Source: Candidatus Caldarchaeum sp. (GTDB taxonomy: Archaea > Thermoproteota > Nitrososphaeria_A > Caldarchaeales > Caldarchaeaceae). From it: a stretch of DNA of 11,992 nucleotides. Below are positions 1 through 7,382 of this stretch, in pieces. Position 1 is the stretch's first letter; every line of letters starts with the position of its first letter. The notes under the pieces were generated by a model. That model made no database searches. It saw nothing but the letters and a program-made list of their open reading frames with translations, and was not told the DNA's origin. Location of the stretch: contig JANWZU010000033.1 of NCBI GenBank assembly GCA_025054795.1, positions 1-11,992 on the forward strand, in the 5' to 3' direction. The translations under genes were made by a program, and so were the position numbers.

Positions 1-1113
1 ATACTTGGCTATCAAGTAGATGCTTACGTATGGGCCGTTAAAGTCTGTGGCGAAGCGGGCTGAGGCTGTTTTGAGGATTGTTGAAAGCTGGGTGATGTTT
101 ATGGGCTGCAGGCTGAATCGCCTGGTCGAGCCTCGTCTCAGTATGGTTTCCCAGAGAGACGGCCGCTGCTCCTCAAAGCCGCTTATGGGAACCGTGTTTA
201 CTTGTTCAGCGGGTTTCTCCTCATGCTTCGCTGCTCTGGTTTTCCAGAGCTCAAGCTCTTCAACAGACTCGATGGATGAAGATCGGTGCATTTCTTCGAC
301 AAGCTTGTAAACGTGTTCACGTGCGGAGAGAGGCCGTACCTTCGGGCTTATAGGCTGGACGTCTTCGAGCGTCTGCGCAGGCTTACTTGAAGAGCCGAGG
401 GGAAAAACTATCACCGCAGCTTCTTTGACGCCGTCAACCCCGACAAGCTTGTTGACAGCCTTGTCTACAAACCCCGCTGCGACAACCAATTCTATCCCGA
501 AAGACCCGCAGACAGCAAGCAGGTTCGCAGCCATCACACCAGAATCCCAGAACCAGTGCCTGTAGGACCTTTCACGGTACTTCCACGCATTACGCCAGCC
601 GATAGACGTGAACACAAGCACGGCTTGGCTGGAGGCTGCCTCAACACATGCATACCTAGCCAGATAGCCTCTAAAGTCTCCCGTCCTCAACGACGTTAGA
701 GCGAATTTGTTGGGGCTGAAGTGGTAAACTCCGTCTGCAAGGCCGTCGACGTCTCCAGCCACCACATACACCTCAATTGGATAGAGCGCACCCGTAGCAG
801 GAGCCGCCCTAAAATAATGCACTCCGTCCGGATACTTGAAGGCCCTAGTTATGCCTGCTGTGAAGTAGAGGACGGAGGCGAGACTATGCAGTGTGAGCCT
901 TCCTCCGCGGGCCTTGTCCAGCTCTGTGAGTTTAGCCGACTCTGGTTGGGGGATGTCGTGCGGCAGCGGCTGTGAAGGCAGGTCTTCGTACTGCTTGAAC
1001 GGGCTGGGCTTGTTAGCCCAGTCGAGCCTGTGGAAGACTGTTCTGACGCTTATGTAGCTGTGCTTCGTCGCTTCATGGAACTCCAACGCCCTCCTGTAAT
1101 CGGGCTCTGTCAA
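1..1113 (-). CDS. SagB-type nitroreductase-family oxidoreductase, 3' end cut by window edge
   Basis: The frame is open without interruption for 371 codons to the left edge, so the C-terminus is missing. Family knowledge: SagB/ThcOx proteins are FMN-dependent and are best known for oxidising azolines in RiPP biosynthesis; many stand-alone members have no known substrate. Seen: the typical N-terminus EFHEATKHSYISVR (11-24) and LDW (30-32), then a first nitroreductase domain with the FMN-region motif RAAPATGALYP (102-112) and WDSGVMAANLLAV (189-201). A second domain begins at about 315 with RRGSTRRF (326-333). The first domain lacks a recognisable RRSxR motif. I chose TTG at 1113 because it places the family N-terminus correctly; no ATG is in frame between it and the preceding gene's stop, and an in-frame GTG lies further up, inside that gene. 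It sits 46 bp after the FAD subunit gene and is probably co-transcribed, or uses a weak promoter of its own. The family call is confident; the role here is unknown. Confidence 0.85.
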   Translation of the reverse strand, partial: MTEPDYRRALEFHEATKHSYISVRTVFHRLDWANKPSPFKQYEDLPSQPLPHDIPQPESAKLTELDKARGGRLTLHSLASVLYFTAGITRAFKYPDGVHYFRAAPATGALYPIEVYVVAGDVDGLADGVYHFSPNKFALTSLRTGDFRGYLARYACVEAASSQAVLVFTSIGWRNAWKYRERSYRHWFWDSGVMAANLLAVCGSFGIELVVAAGFVDKAVNKLVGVDGVKEAAVIVFPLGSSSKPAQTLEDVQPISPKVRPLSAREHVYKLVEEMHRSSSIESVEELELWKTRAAKHEEKPAEQVNTVPISGFEEQRPSLWETILRRGSTRRFSLQPINITQLSTILKTASARFATDFNGPYVSIYLIAKY

Positions 1114-1138
1114 ACCTTGCGTAGAGCATAGAGAAGCA

Positions 1139-1148
1139 TGTATTAAGC
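1139..1148 (-). promoter_or_regulatory. Weak TATA-like box before the SagB-type gene
   Basis: On the minus strand GCTTAATACA is centred about 31 nt upstream of the TTG start at 1113, a spacing compatible with a near-leaderless archaeal transcript. The match to a TATA box is poor, and the 46 bp gap is also compatible with readthrough from the hydroxylase operon. Confidence 0.25.
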
Positions 1149-1159
1149 AGTTGTGCTGC

Positions 1160-2179
1160 TCAGAAAACAGGCAGACCTGCGGCACGGCATAGGGTTTCCA
1201 GCAGAACAGCCGTCCCTATGTTTTTCTTCTCCCTTGTCATGGGCAGGGTTTTCGCATCGCTGAACGCTTGTTTGATTAAACGATAAAGCGAAAGGCTGCT
1301 TTCCAAGTTTTCTCCTTCCAGAGCTGCCTCAACCTTCCTAAGTCTGAAAGGATAAGGCGAAAGCCCGCCCATCGCAACCCTAGCTCCGACACAGGTACGG
1401 CCGTCGAGCTCCAGCACAGCCGCAGCGTTAGCCATGGCGAAGTCCCATGTATCCCTAAGCCGGGCCTTGGCGAAAGCCATGCCTCTTCGCTGCGTCGTAG
1501 GCGGCACTTGGACGTTTACGATGAGGTCTGCTGTGTCCAGCACGGTATCTTGCTGGCTGCGGCCGTCCAAGTAAAACTCTGAAACAGGGATTTTCCTACG
1601 TCCTTTGACAGAGGCGATCTGTATATTTGCGTCTAAAGCCAAAAGAGCGGGGGCGAGGTCTGAAGGATGGCCGGCTATGCAGACGCCTAGGTTCATTACT
1701 GAGAAGTGATGCTGATGCTCTCCAGCAACAGCGTAGCAGAGTTTCCCGCCTTTCTTGAAGCAGTCGAAGTACGGATGTCTGAAGTACCAGCACCAAGGCC
1801 TTTGACACAGGTTGCCTCCGACTGTTGCTACGGACCTTATCTGCTGAGTGGCGACTGAGCTGCAGGCCTCGCTCAACACATGGTAGACAGCCTTAACGAA
1901 GCTGTTTGCAGCTACTTCTTCCAGCGTAGCCGCAGCCCCCAACACAAGCCAGCCATCTCCGCTTACATAGACCTCCTTGAGCTCACGTATCTTCTTGACG
2001 TTGACCAAAACCTTCGGAAGAGGCTGCGAAGACCCTGAGACACGGTCTTTCATCAGGTTTAGGAGCTCGGTCCCGCCGGCTAGGGCCTTGGCGTAGGGCT
2101 TGTGGATGTCGAGGATTTTTACGGCCTCCTCAACGGTTGAAGGCTCCGCGTAGGCGAAAGAAGGAAGCTCACACAGCAT
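1160..2179 (-). CDS. Molybdenum hydroxylase FAD subunit (CoxM/PaoB-like) with [4Fe-4S]-type cysteines
   Basis: Medium subunit of a xanthine dehydrogenase-family enzyme; it carries FAD and passes electrons from the [2Fe-2S] subunit to an acceptor. Seen, numbering from the chosen ATG (339 aa): AGGTELL (34-40), the first FAD pyrophosphate loop; TVGGNLCQRPWCWYFR (119-134), the second loop; a cysteine-rich insertion with C130, C140, C148 and C167; HPSDLAPALLALDA (171-184); and a C-terminal CO-dehydrogenase flavoprotein domain. Family knowledge: PaoB (E. coli YagS) and the beta subunit of 4-hydroxybenzoyl-CoA reductase carry an extra [4Fe-4S] cluster in an equivalent insertion, and the four cysteines line up with it from memory. 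C125 is a further cysteine. The ATG at 2179 has GGGGAG about 5 nt upstream and overlaps the large-subunit stop by 11 bp, so I prefer it to the in-frame TTG at 2200, which would add 7 residues. Confidence 0.92.
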   Translation of the reverse strand: MLCELPSFAYAEPSTVEEAVKILDIHKPYAKALAGGTELLNLMKDRVSGSSQPLPKVLVNVKKIRELKEVYVSGDGWLVLGAAATLEEVAANSFVKAVYHVLSEACSSVATQQIRSVATVGGNLCQRPWCWYFRHPYFDCFKKGGKLCYAVAGEHQHHFSVMNLGVCIAGHPSDLAPALLALDANIQIASVKGRRKIPVSEFYLDGRSQQDTVLDTADLIVNVQVPPTTQRRGMAFAKARLRDTWDFAMANAAAVLELDGRTCVGARVAMGGLSPYPFRLRKVEAALEGENLESSLSLYRLIKQAFSDAKTLPMTREKKNIGTAVLLETLCRAAGLPVF

Positions 2180-4529
2180 CTCTGCTCCCCATCTTCTCAA
2201 GCTCTCTCAATAATCTCTCGGGAATGATTGGAAAATCGTTAACCCACACGCCTACGGCGTCGTACACGGCGTTCCGTATGGCCGCCGGCACGGCTGAGTT
2301 GATTCCCTCCGCGCCGCCTTTGGCCGAGTATGCGAAGTAGGGATCTTCCGCTTCGATGTTTATGCAGACTATTTCCTCGGGCATCTCCAGCGTTGTTGGT
2401 ATCTTGTAGTTCAGTAGGTCTGCGTTTAGCATGATTCCTGTCTTCTTGTCGTGGACAGCGCCTTCGTAGAGGGCGTAGCCTATGCCGAAGAGAACGCCGC
2501 CGTAGTGCTGGGATTCGACGAGCTTGGGGTTGAGAACTCTGCCAAACTCGTGGGCCGTGGCGCATCTAACCACTCTGACCTTGCCTGTCCATGTGTCAAC
2601 CTCGACCACGGCGGCCGTGGCTCCGAAGGTGGCGAAGTTGACCGCAGACGTCTCGCCTCCCCTTGGGTAGGGTCCCGGGTTCGGAGCTCTGCTGCCTCTG
2701 CCGACGATTTCGACGTTGGCGATTCTGCACGCTTCCCTGAAAGACAGCAATGGCCTACCGTCTTCCTTCAAGTATATGAAACCACGCTCGGACCTAAGCT
2801 CCGACGGAGCCACCTTCAGTTTGTCAGCCAATGCAGCGAACAACTGCTCCCTAGCCTCGGCAGCAGCCTTCAACACAGCTGGTCCAACTTCAGGAATTAC
2901 ACGTGAGGCATGGCTTCCGGGAGCGTACATTGTGCCGTCGGTGTCGCCGTACATTACATCCACATCTTCAAGGTTGACTCCAAGCTCCTCAGCAGCCACC
3001 ATAGCCATAGTGGTGGCTGAGCCAGTCCCTATGTCAACTATTCCCATCCTCAGCTCGGCCCTGCCATCAGGCTTGACGACCACCTCGGCGTTGGCCTCGT
3101 AGGGATGGAAGCCTACCCCGTGAAACATGTAGACAGCCATACCCCTACCCGTGCGGTACCTTCCGTTGTGTTGGCGTTGAGGGCTGTCCCATCCTATTTC
3201 TTCGCAGACGGCCTGCATCGCTTTGTCGAGATTTTTAGCTGAGAAGCGGGTTTTCTTAACTGGGTCTGCGTAGGGGTTGTAGTTCATAAACCTGAACTTC
3301 AGTGGGTCCATGCCGATGGCTGCGGCAAGCTCATCGACATGGGACTCGAAAGCCGTTGACGATATTATGTTGAGCGGAGACCTCGTCGGACCTGTGAACT
3401 GTAGGTTTGTAAGGACTCCCCACTGCTCGAGGTGGACGTTGGGGCAGTCGTAGAGGTAGAACGGATGCAGTATTGCGTCGTGTTTGAAGGGTTTGTAGGC
3501 TCCTCCCGAGCCTGCGTTTATCAGAACCCTTCCCCACACCGCTGTGATTCTTCCGTTCTTCTTCACACCTGACTTAAGGTAGAACTTCGCAGCCGGCCGC
3601 CTCGGATGCGAAAGGAACTCCTCGGCCCTCGTCAGCTCAAGCCTTACAGGCCTGCCCGTCAGCATGGAGAGGGCAGCTGCGTAGTGAGCATATCTCTGGG
3701 CTCCGCTCTTTGAGCCGAACCCTCCCCCCATGTACTTAACGATGACCCTTACCTGCTCAGGCTTTAGACGGAAAGAAAGTGCGAGGTCCTCCTTGGCCTG
3801 CCAAATCCCCTGACACGAGTCATACAGCGTCAGCCTTCCCCCTTCCCAGAGAGCGACGCATGTCCTCGTCTGAAGAGTACCATGGTGCTGGAAAGGAGTT
3901 GTGTAGACTCTCTCCAGCACTACGTCCGCCTCCTCGAAACCCTTCTCCACATCGCCTCTGGAGAGGACAGCAGGTCCGCCGCCCCAGACGTTTCTCACAG
4001 GAGGTTTGTCGGTTGCGTAAAAAGGCCCTTCCGGAACAACAACGTCAGAGTATGACACAACAGGCGAGCACTCTGACAGAGCCTCCTCGACGTCGAAGAC
4101 AGCGGGAAGCCTCTCATACTCAACCTCTATCAGACCCACCGCCTCGTTGGCGGCCTCGGGTGTTTCAGCGGCTACGGCTGCAACCTCATGACCCGCGTAT
4201 AAGACGATTTCGGGGAAGCCGGGCTGCGGTATCTTATACCAGTATGTATACCAGTCTTTGAAGTTGTTTCTCGAGATTACTGCTTTAACACCGGGGACGG
4301 ACTCGGCTCTTGAGGTGTCGACTTTCTTGATGCGTGCATGCGGGTGTGGAGACCTTAAGATTTTTGCGTAAAGCGTTCCGGGGAAGTGGATGTCGTTGGC
4401 GTAGAGAGCTTTTCCACAGACTTTCTCAACAGCGTCCCGCCTGTTTATCCTCCTCCCCACCACAGTAAAGGGCCTGTCAAGCTTTGGCGGAACCCAGCCT
4501 TTAACTAGTAGTTTCGGCTCAGCCGTCAA
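2169..4529 (-). CDS. Molybdenum hydroxylase large (molybdopterin) subunit, aldehyde/xanthine dehydrogenase family
   Basis: Catalytic subunit holding the Mo-pterin cofactor; it hydroxylates an aldehyde or N-heteroaromatic carbon with oxygen from water. Length 786 aa is normal for the family. Seen: an N-terminal a/b hammerhead domain (about 33-145); the Mo-pterin motif GGGFGSK (268-274); GPTRSPLN (380-387) in the substrate-loop region; DIGTGSATTMAM (499-510); the EFGRVLNP segment (661-668); and a C-terminal KGGAEGINSAVPAAIRNAV (737-755), in which E741 is the likely catalytic glutamate. The substrate-side stretch HHGTLQTRTCVA (215-226) is unusual. The CO dehydrogenase signature AYxCSFR is absent. 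The start is TTG at 4529: an in-frame stop lies 4 codons upstream, and GAGGTGA ends 6 nt before it, overlapping the stop of the small-subunit gene. The gene lies 6 bp after the small-subunit gene and overlaps the FAD-subunit gene. The substrate cannot be read from sequence; a PaoC-like aldehyde oxidase is the best guess. Confidence 0.95.
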   Translation of the reverse strand: MTAEPKLLVKGWVPPKLDRPFTVVGRRINRRDAVEKVCGKALYANDIHFPGTLYAKILRSPHPHARIKKVDTSRAESVPGVKAVISRNNFKDWYTYWYKIPQPGFPEIVLYAGHEVAAVAAETPEAANEAVGLIEVEYERLPAVFDVEEALSECSPVVSYSDVVVPEGPFYATDKPPVRNVWGGGPAVLSRGDVEKGFEEADVVLERVYTTPFQHHGTLQTRTCVALWEGGRLTLYDSCQGIWQAKEDLALSFRLKPEQVRVIVKYMGGGFGSKSGAQRYAHYAAALSMLTGRPVRLELTRAEEFLSHPRRPAAKFYLKSGVKKNGRITAVWGRVLINAGSGGAYKPFKHDAILHPFYLYDCPNVHLEQWGVLTNLQFTGPTRSPLNIISSTAFESHVDELAAAIGMDPLKFRFMNYNPYADPVKKTRFSAKNLDKAMQAVCEEIGWDSPQRQHNGRYRTGRGMAVYMFHGVGFHPYEANAEVVVKPDGRAELRMGIVDIGTGSATTMAMVAAEELGVNLEDVDVMYGDTDGTMYAPGSHASRVIPEVGPAVLKAAAEAREQLFAALADKLKVAPSELRSERGFIYLKEDGRPLLSFREACRIANVEIVGRGSRAPNPGPYPRGGETSAVNFATFGATAAVVEVDTWTGKVRVVRCATAHEFGRVLNPKLVESQHYGGVLFGIGYALYEGAVHDKKTGIMLNADLLNYKIPTTLEMPEEIVCINIEAEDPYFAYSAKGGAEGINSAVPAAIRNAVYDAVGVWVNDFPIIPERLLRELEKMGSRDAV

Positions 4530-4535
4530 GCAGAT

Positions 4536-5012
4536 TCACCTCAGCCCAGCATACTCCGCCGCCGCCCTCAGAATGTTCGGATGAGCTCCGCATCTGCAGA
4601 CAACACCGGCGACAGAATGTTTAATGTCTTCTAACGTTATTTTCTCCCTAGACTGGAAAAGCGCCGTCAAGCTCATCAAGAAACCGGGAGTGCAGTATCC
4701 GCACTGAAGAGCATCATGCTCTATAAAAAGCTTCTGAAGCGGATGGAGGCCTTCACCGGCCGACAGGCCTTCGACCGTCAAAACCTCAGACCCGTCTGCG
4801 TCGACAGCCAGAACCATGCACGAGTAGACCGGCTTCCCGTCCATTACCACTGTGCAGGCTCCGCATTCTCCTCTGTTGCAGCCCAGCTTGGTACCCGTGA
4901 GCCCAAACTTCTCCCGCAGCAGCTCCGCAAGAGTTGTGTACACGTTTACCTTGGCCTTCCGCAGCGAGCCGTTAACCTTCAGCTCAACTTCAACGCTTGT
5001 TTTCAGCACCAT
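4536..5012 (-). CDS. Molybdenum hydroxylase small subunit, two [2Fe-2S] clusters
   Basis: Electron-transfer subunit of the same complex, 158 aa, the usual length for the CoxS/PaoA group. Seen: an N-terminal plant-type ferredoxin domain with C45, C50, C53 (GCNRGECGAC) and C65, then the helical C-terminal domain with C104 and C107 (CGYCTPG) and C139 and C141 (VVCRCGAHPN). All eight cysteine ligands are present. The usual CRCTGY sequence reads CRCGAH here. There is no N-terminal signal or Tat motif, so the complex is probably cytoplasmic, unlike E. coli PaoA. The start is ATG at 5012; GTG at 5009 is an alternative. There is no Shine-Dalgarno sequence, but a TATA-like box lies about 30 nt upstream, so this is the first, probably leaderless, cistron of the operon small-large-FAD-SagB. 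Confidence 0.96.
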   Translation of the reverse strand: MVLKTSVEVELKVNGSLRKAKVNVYTTLAELLREKFGLTGTKLGCNRGECGACTVVMDGKPVYSCMVLAVDADGSEVLTVEGLSAGEGLHPLQKLFIEHDALQCGYCTPGFLMSLTALFQSREKITLEDIKHSVAGVVCRCGAHPNILRAAAEYAGLR

Positions 5013-5036
5013 GAATGTCGTTTCACATCAGACAAC

Positions 5037-5053
5037 TCATATAAACTTTTTCA
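5037..5053 (-). promoter_or_regulatory. Archaeal promoter of the three-subunit hydroxylase operon
   Basis: In the 46 bp between the M20 stop and the small-subunit ATG, the minus strand reads GAAAAAGTTTATATGA. TTTATATG is a good TATA box and the A-rich stretch before it resembles a BRE. Its centre is about 30 nt upstream of ATG 5012, implying a leader of only a few nucleotides. Confidence 0.6.
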
Positions 5054-5058
5054 ACGAA

Positions 5059-6330
5059 CTACTGAGTGTATCCGCACCATTCTAAGAGTGTTAAGGCCAT
5101 TATCTTGGCGGCGTTGACCACGTTCTCGATTGGGACGCTTTCGTCTACGGCGTGCATCTGCTCAGTAAGCCCCGGCCCGAATATAACCGTCGGCGTCTGC
5201 CCGTACTTGTTGAGGAACCTCGTGTCGGCTGCGCCCAGACGACCGCTTACAACCGGCTCCTGCTTCAACACCTCCCTGTAGGACTCGGACAACGTCCTGA
5301 CTATGGGCGAGTCGACGGGTATCTCGGAAGGTTCGGCGAAGTATCCCTTGAACCTGAGTTCCGGCGGATGGTTTCTGAGCCAAGGGTCTGCTTTCGCAAC
5401 AGTCTCGATGTGTTCTCTCAGCCTTTTCTTGACTTGGTCCGAGTCCTCGTTGGGAACTGTGGCTAGGCTTCCTTTCAGAAGGCATTTGTCGGGGAAGGCG
5501 CTCGGGTAGCTGCCCGCCTCGAACATACCGACCAGACACGGGATGGCTTCACGGATGTTGGGGTAGAGCGGATGCCTCACCTCGGCCAGCCTAATAGCTT
5601 CGAAGTCGTCAACCGCCTGCACAACTTTGTACCCCTTATGGATAGCGTTCACTCCCTCCCACTTCCTCTGAACACCGACCGGTGTTCCACGGACCTCAAT
5701 CTCAAACCATATTCTTCCGATGCAGGCCGGCTGAATGTTCATGCTGCTCGTCTCGCCGCTGATTCCGGCGTCAGCCCTGTACCCTCTCATTATCGCAGCC
5801 AGTGTTCCGTTGCCGCTAAGCTCCTCGTCTACGGTGTACTCGAGTATGACGTCCCCTCTCGGTCTGAGGCCTGCGTCTAGAACCGACAGCAGCGCAAACG
5901 TGTAGGCAGCCAACCCGCTCTTCATGTCGGAAGCCCCTCTTCCGTAAAGGACGCCGTGCTTCACCTCAGCCCTCCAAGGCTGATGCTTCCACGAAGACTC
6001 GTCGCCGACGGGGATGACGTCGACGTGGCCGTTGAAAAGCAGCGACCTGCCTCCTCCAGAGCCTTTGTAAACTCCCACGACGTTCGGCCTCCCCTCGTAT
6101 CCACGGCTTACCGGCACGAAGCCCGGATGCTTGCTCAGCTCCTCAAGGCTCGGCTCCCAGACGTCGACCTTGACGCTAATCCTTTCTCTTAGAAAATCAG
6201 CGATGAATCCTTGAACCTCGCCCTCTTGCCCCGTCACGCTGGGGATAGAGACGAGTTTTCTGAGGAACTCGACAAGCTCCTCACGGTTCCTGTCAACTTG
6301 GGCAAGCACTTTGTCTTCGACTGGCTGCAT
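5059..6330 (-). CDS. M20-family metal-dependent deacylase/amidohydrolase (ArgE/DapE type)
   Basis: A 423-residue zinc-type hydrolase that cleaves amide or N-carbamoyl bonds of small molecules. Seen: the metal-site motifs in order, GHVDVIP (H102, D104), GRGASDMKSG (bridging D135), VDEELSGNG (E169 likely general base, E170 metal ligand), SGE (E193 metal ligand) and EQMHAVDE (H393 metal ligand). The lid/dimerisation domain lies at about 205-315. All catalytic and metal residues are present, so it should be active. Family knowledge: relatives include acetylornithine deacetylase, succinyl-diaminopimelate desuccinylase, N-carbamoyl amino acid hydrolases and dipeptidases; sequence alone does not choose among them. 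Its neighbours argue mildly for a catabolic role. The start is ATG at 6330, with a TATA-like box about 27 nt upstream and no Shine-Dalgarno sequence. It lies 46 bp upstream of the hydroxylase operon, which has its own promoter. Confidence 0.92.
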   Translation of the reverse strand: MQPVEDKVLAQVDRNREELVEFLRKLVSIPSVTGQEGEVQGFIADFLRERISVKVDVWEPSLEELSKHPGFVPVSRGYEGRPNVVGVYKGSGGGRSLLFNGHVDVIPVGDESSWKHQPWRAEVKHGVLYGRGASDMKSGLAAYTFALLSVLDAGLRPRGDVILEYTVDEELSGNGTLAAIMRGYRADAGISGETSSMNIQPACIGRIWFEIEVRGTPVGVQRKWEGVNAIHKGYKVVQAVDDFEAIRLAEVRHPLYPNIREAIPCLVGMFEAGSYPSAFPDKCLLKGSLATVPNEDSDQVKKRLREHIETVAKADPWLRNHPPELRFKGYFAEPSEIPVDSPIVRTLSESYREVLKQEPVVSGRLGAADTRFLNKYGQTPTVIFGPGLTEQMHAVDESVPIENVVNAAKIMALTLLEWCGYTQ

Positions 6331-6337
6331 GATGCAG
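6325..6337. repeat. Perfect 6+1+6 inverted repeat over the M20 start codon
   Basis: CTGCAT-G-ATGCAG is a perfect palindrome around 6331, covering the ATG and the predicted leaderless transcription start of the M20 gene. It could be a repressor site or chance; only its position makes it worth noting. Confidence 0.25.
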
Positions 6338-6351
6338 GCTTGACCGCCGCA

Positions 6352-6368
6352 GTAGATTTAAGGTTTTT
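6352..6368 (-). promoter_or_regulatory. Archaeal promoter of the M20 gene
   Basis: The minus strand reads AAAAACCTTAAATCTAC. TTAAATCT (6354-6361) is centred about 27 nt upstream of ATG 6330, the spacing expected for leaderless transcription. The box lies in the 77 bp divergent gap to the LLM gene and its near-symmetry could also serve the plus strand. Confidence 0.5.
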
Positions 6369-6407
6369 CACCACAAGCCCCCCACCTAGTTCGAGAAATA
6401 TGTAAAT

Positions 6408-7382
6408 ATGCCACCGATTCACACAACTGAAGCGTTGTCGTCGAAGATAAAAATCGGGATTAGCCTTCAGAACTACTTCACCTCAGACGACTACATCTCT
6501 TTCAAGGAGCTGGTTGATACGGCTAAGCTGGCGGAAGACCTCGGCTTCCACTCGGTCTGGGTGTGGGACCATCTTGTTCTCGGAAGCAAAAAGTACTACC
6601 CGGTGCACGAGTCGCTCATCGTCCACGCAGCCGTAGCCTCCCACACGTCGAGGGTTAGGCTTGGCACAGGTGTTTATCTCCTAACTCTCCGGAACCCTCT
6701 GTCTGTAGCCAAGCAGCTGACGGCCATCGACCATTTGAGCAACGGCAGAATAACCTTCGGAGTTGCGGCAGGCTGGTATGAGAGGGAGTTCAAGGCCTGC
6801 GGAGTGCCGTTCAAGAAAAGAGGAGAGATACTCGTGAGAAACATCAGCATAATCAAGAGGCTTCTTACTGAAGAGTATGTGGACGGAGTTTACGACGGCC
6901 TTGAATTCGACAAGGTGAGGGTTGAGCCTAAGCCTGTTCAGAAACCCCATCCGCCGATATGGCTGGGGGGCTACGTGGAGAAGGCCTTGGAACGTGTTGG
7001 AATGGTTGGCGACGGCTGGGTTTCATACTTCTACACTCCTTCGAGCTTCAGAAAGACTTGGGAGAAAATCGCAAACTATGCGGCTAAACACGGCCGCAAC
7101 GCCTCTGTCTTAGGCAACTGCGTAATGGTTCCCGCGTTAATAGACCAAAACAGGCAGACAGCCATGAAGAAGGTCAACCTCTACGTAAGCAGGTACTGCG
7201 ACCTTCCTCCGTGGAGCGAAGCATCCGTCGAAAGCTCTGTGGCAGGCAGCAGAGACGAGTGCATACAGCAGGTTGGCCTGTTTCAAGAAAGCGGTGTGAA
7301 GGAGCTTGTTCTGATACCTGCTTTCGAAAGCCCGAAGCAGGTGGGTGAGAAGATTAGGGAGCTTGGGAAAGCGCTGCTGTAA
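6408..7382 (+). CDS. Luciferase-like (LLM class) flavin- or F420-dependent oxidoreductase
   Basis: A single-domain TIM-barrel enzyme of 324 aa. LLM enzymes use FMNH2 for oxygenation or coenzyme F420 for hydride transfer; in archaea F420 is common, but the cofactor cannot be read here. Seen: the first strand KIKIGISLQNY (13-23), AEDLGFHSVWVWDHL (42-56), RVRLGTGVYLLTLRNP (82-97), the family signature AIDHLSNGRITFGVAAGW (106-123), and VQKPHPPIWLGG (177-188). Family knowledge: relatives include the pyrimidine oxygenase RutA, alkanesulfonate and nitrilotriacetate monooxygenases, and F420 enzymes such as Mer. The gene is divergent from the M20 gene (77 bp gap), and its last 29 bp overlap the 3' end of the convergent large-subunit gene. 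ATG 6408 has no Shine-Dalgarno sequence and no TATA box at leaderless spacing. TTG at 6435, with TATGTAAATA about 31 nt upstream, is a credible alternative start that would begin MSSKIKIGI. Confidence 0.9.
   Translation: MPPIHTTEALSSKIKIGISLQNYFTSDDYISFKELVDTAKLAEDLGFHSVWVWDHLVLGSKKYYPVHESLIVHAAVASHTSRVRLGTGVYLLTLRNPLSVAKQLTAIDHLSNGRITFGVAAGWYEREFKACGVPFKKRGEILVRNISIIKRLLTEEYVDGVYDGLEFDKVRVEPKPVQKPHPPIWLGGYVEKALERVGMVGDGWVSYFYTPSSFRKTWEKIANYAAKHGRNASVLGNCVMVPALIDQNRQTAMKKVNLYVSRYCDLPPWSEASVESSVAGSRDECIQQVGLFQESGVKELVLIPAFESPKQVGEKIRELGKALL

Noticed and set aside
20..310. Plus-strand open frame of 96 codons
   Set aside because: It lies antisense to the SagB-type gene, which has clear family motifs; no homology-like motifs or ribosome site were seen.
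1..1113. RiPP (azole peptide) biosynthesis cluster
   Set aside because: Only the SagB-like gene is present; no YcaO domain, precursor peptide or transporter can be seen in the window.
2180..2200. Upstream TTG start at 2200 for the FAD subunit
   Set aside because: It would add 7 residues and a 32 bp overlap; ATG 2179 has a GGGGAG site at good spacing and gives a usual N-terminus. It remains possible.
3779..4261. Plus-strand open frame of 160 codons
   Set aside because: It is the antisense shadow of the large-subunit gene; its arginine/proline-rich low-complexity product reflects codon bias on the real strand.
6337..6379. GGCTTG/CAAGCC inverted repeat in the M20-LLM gap
   Set aside because: Six-base arms with a 31 bp loop are too short and too far apart to distinguish from chance.
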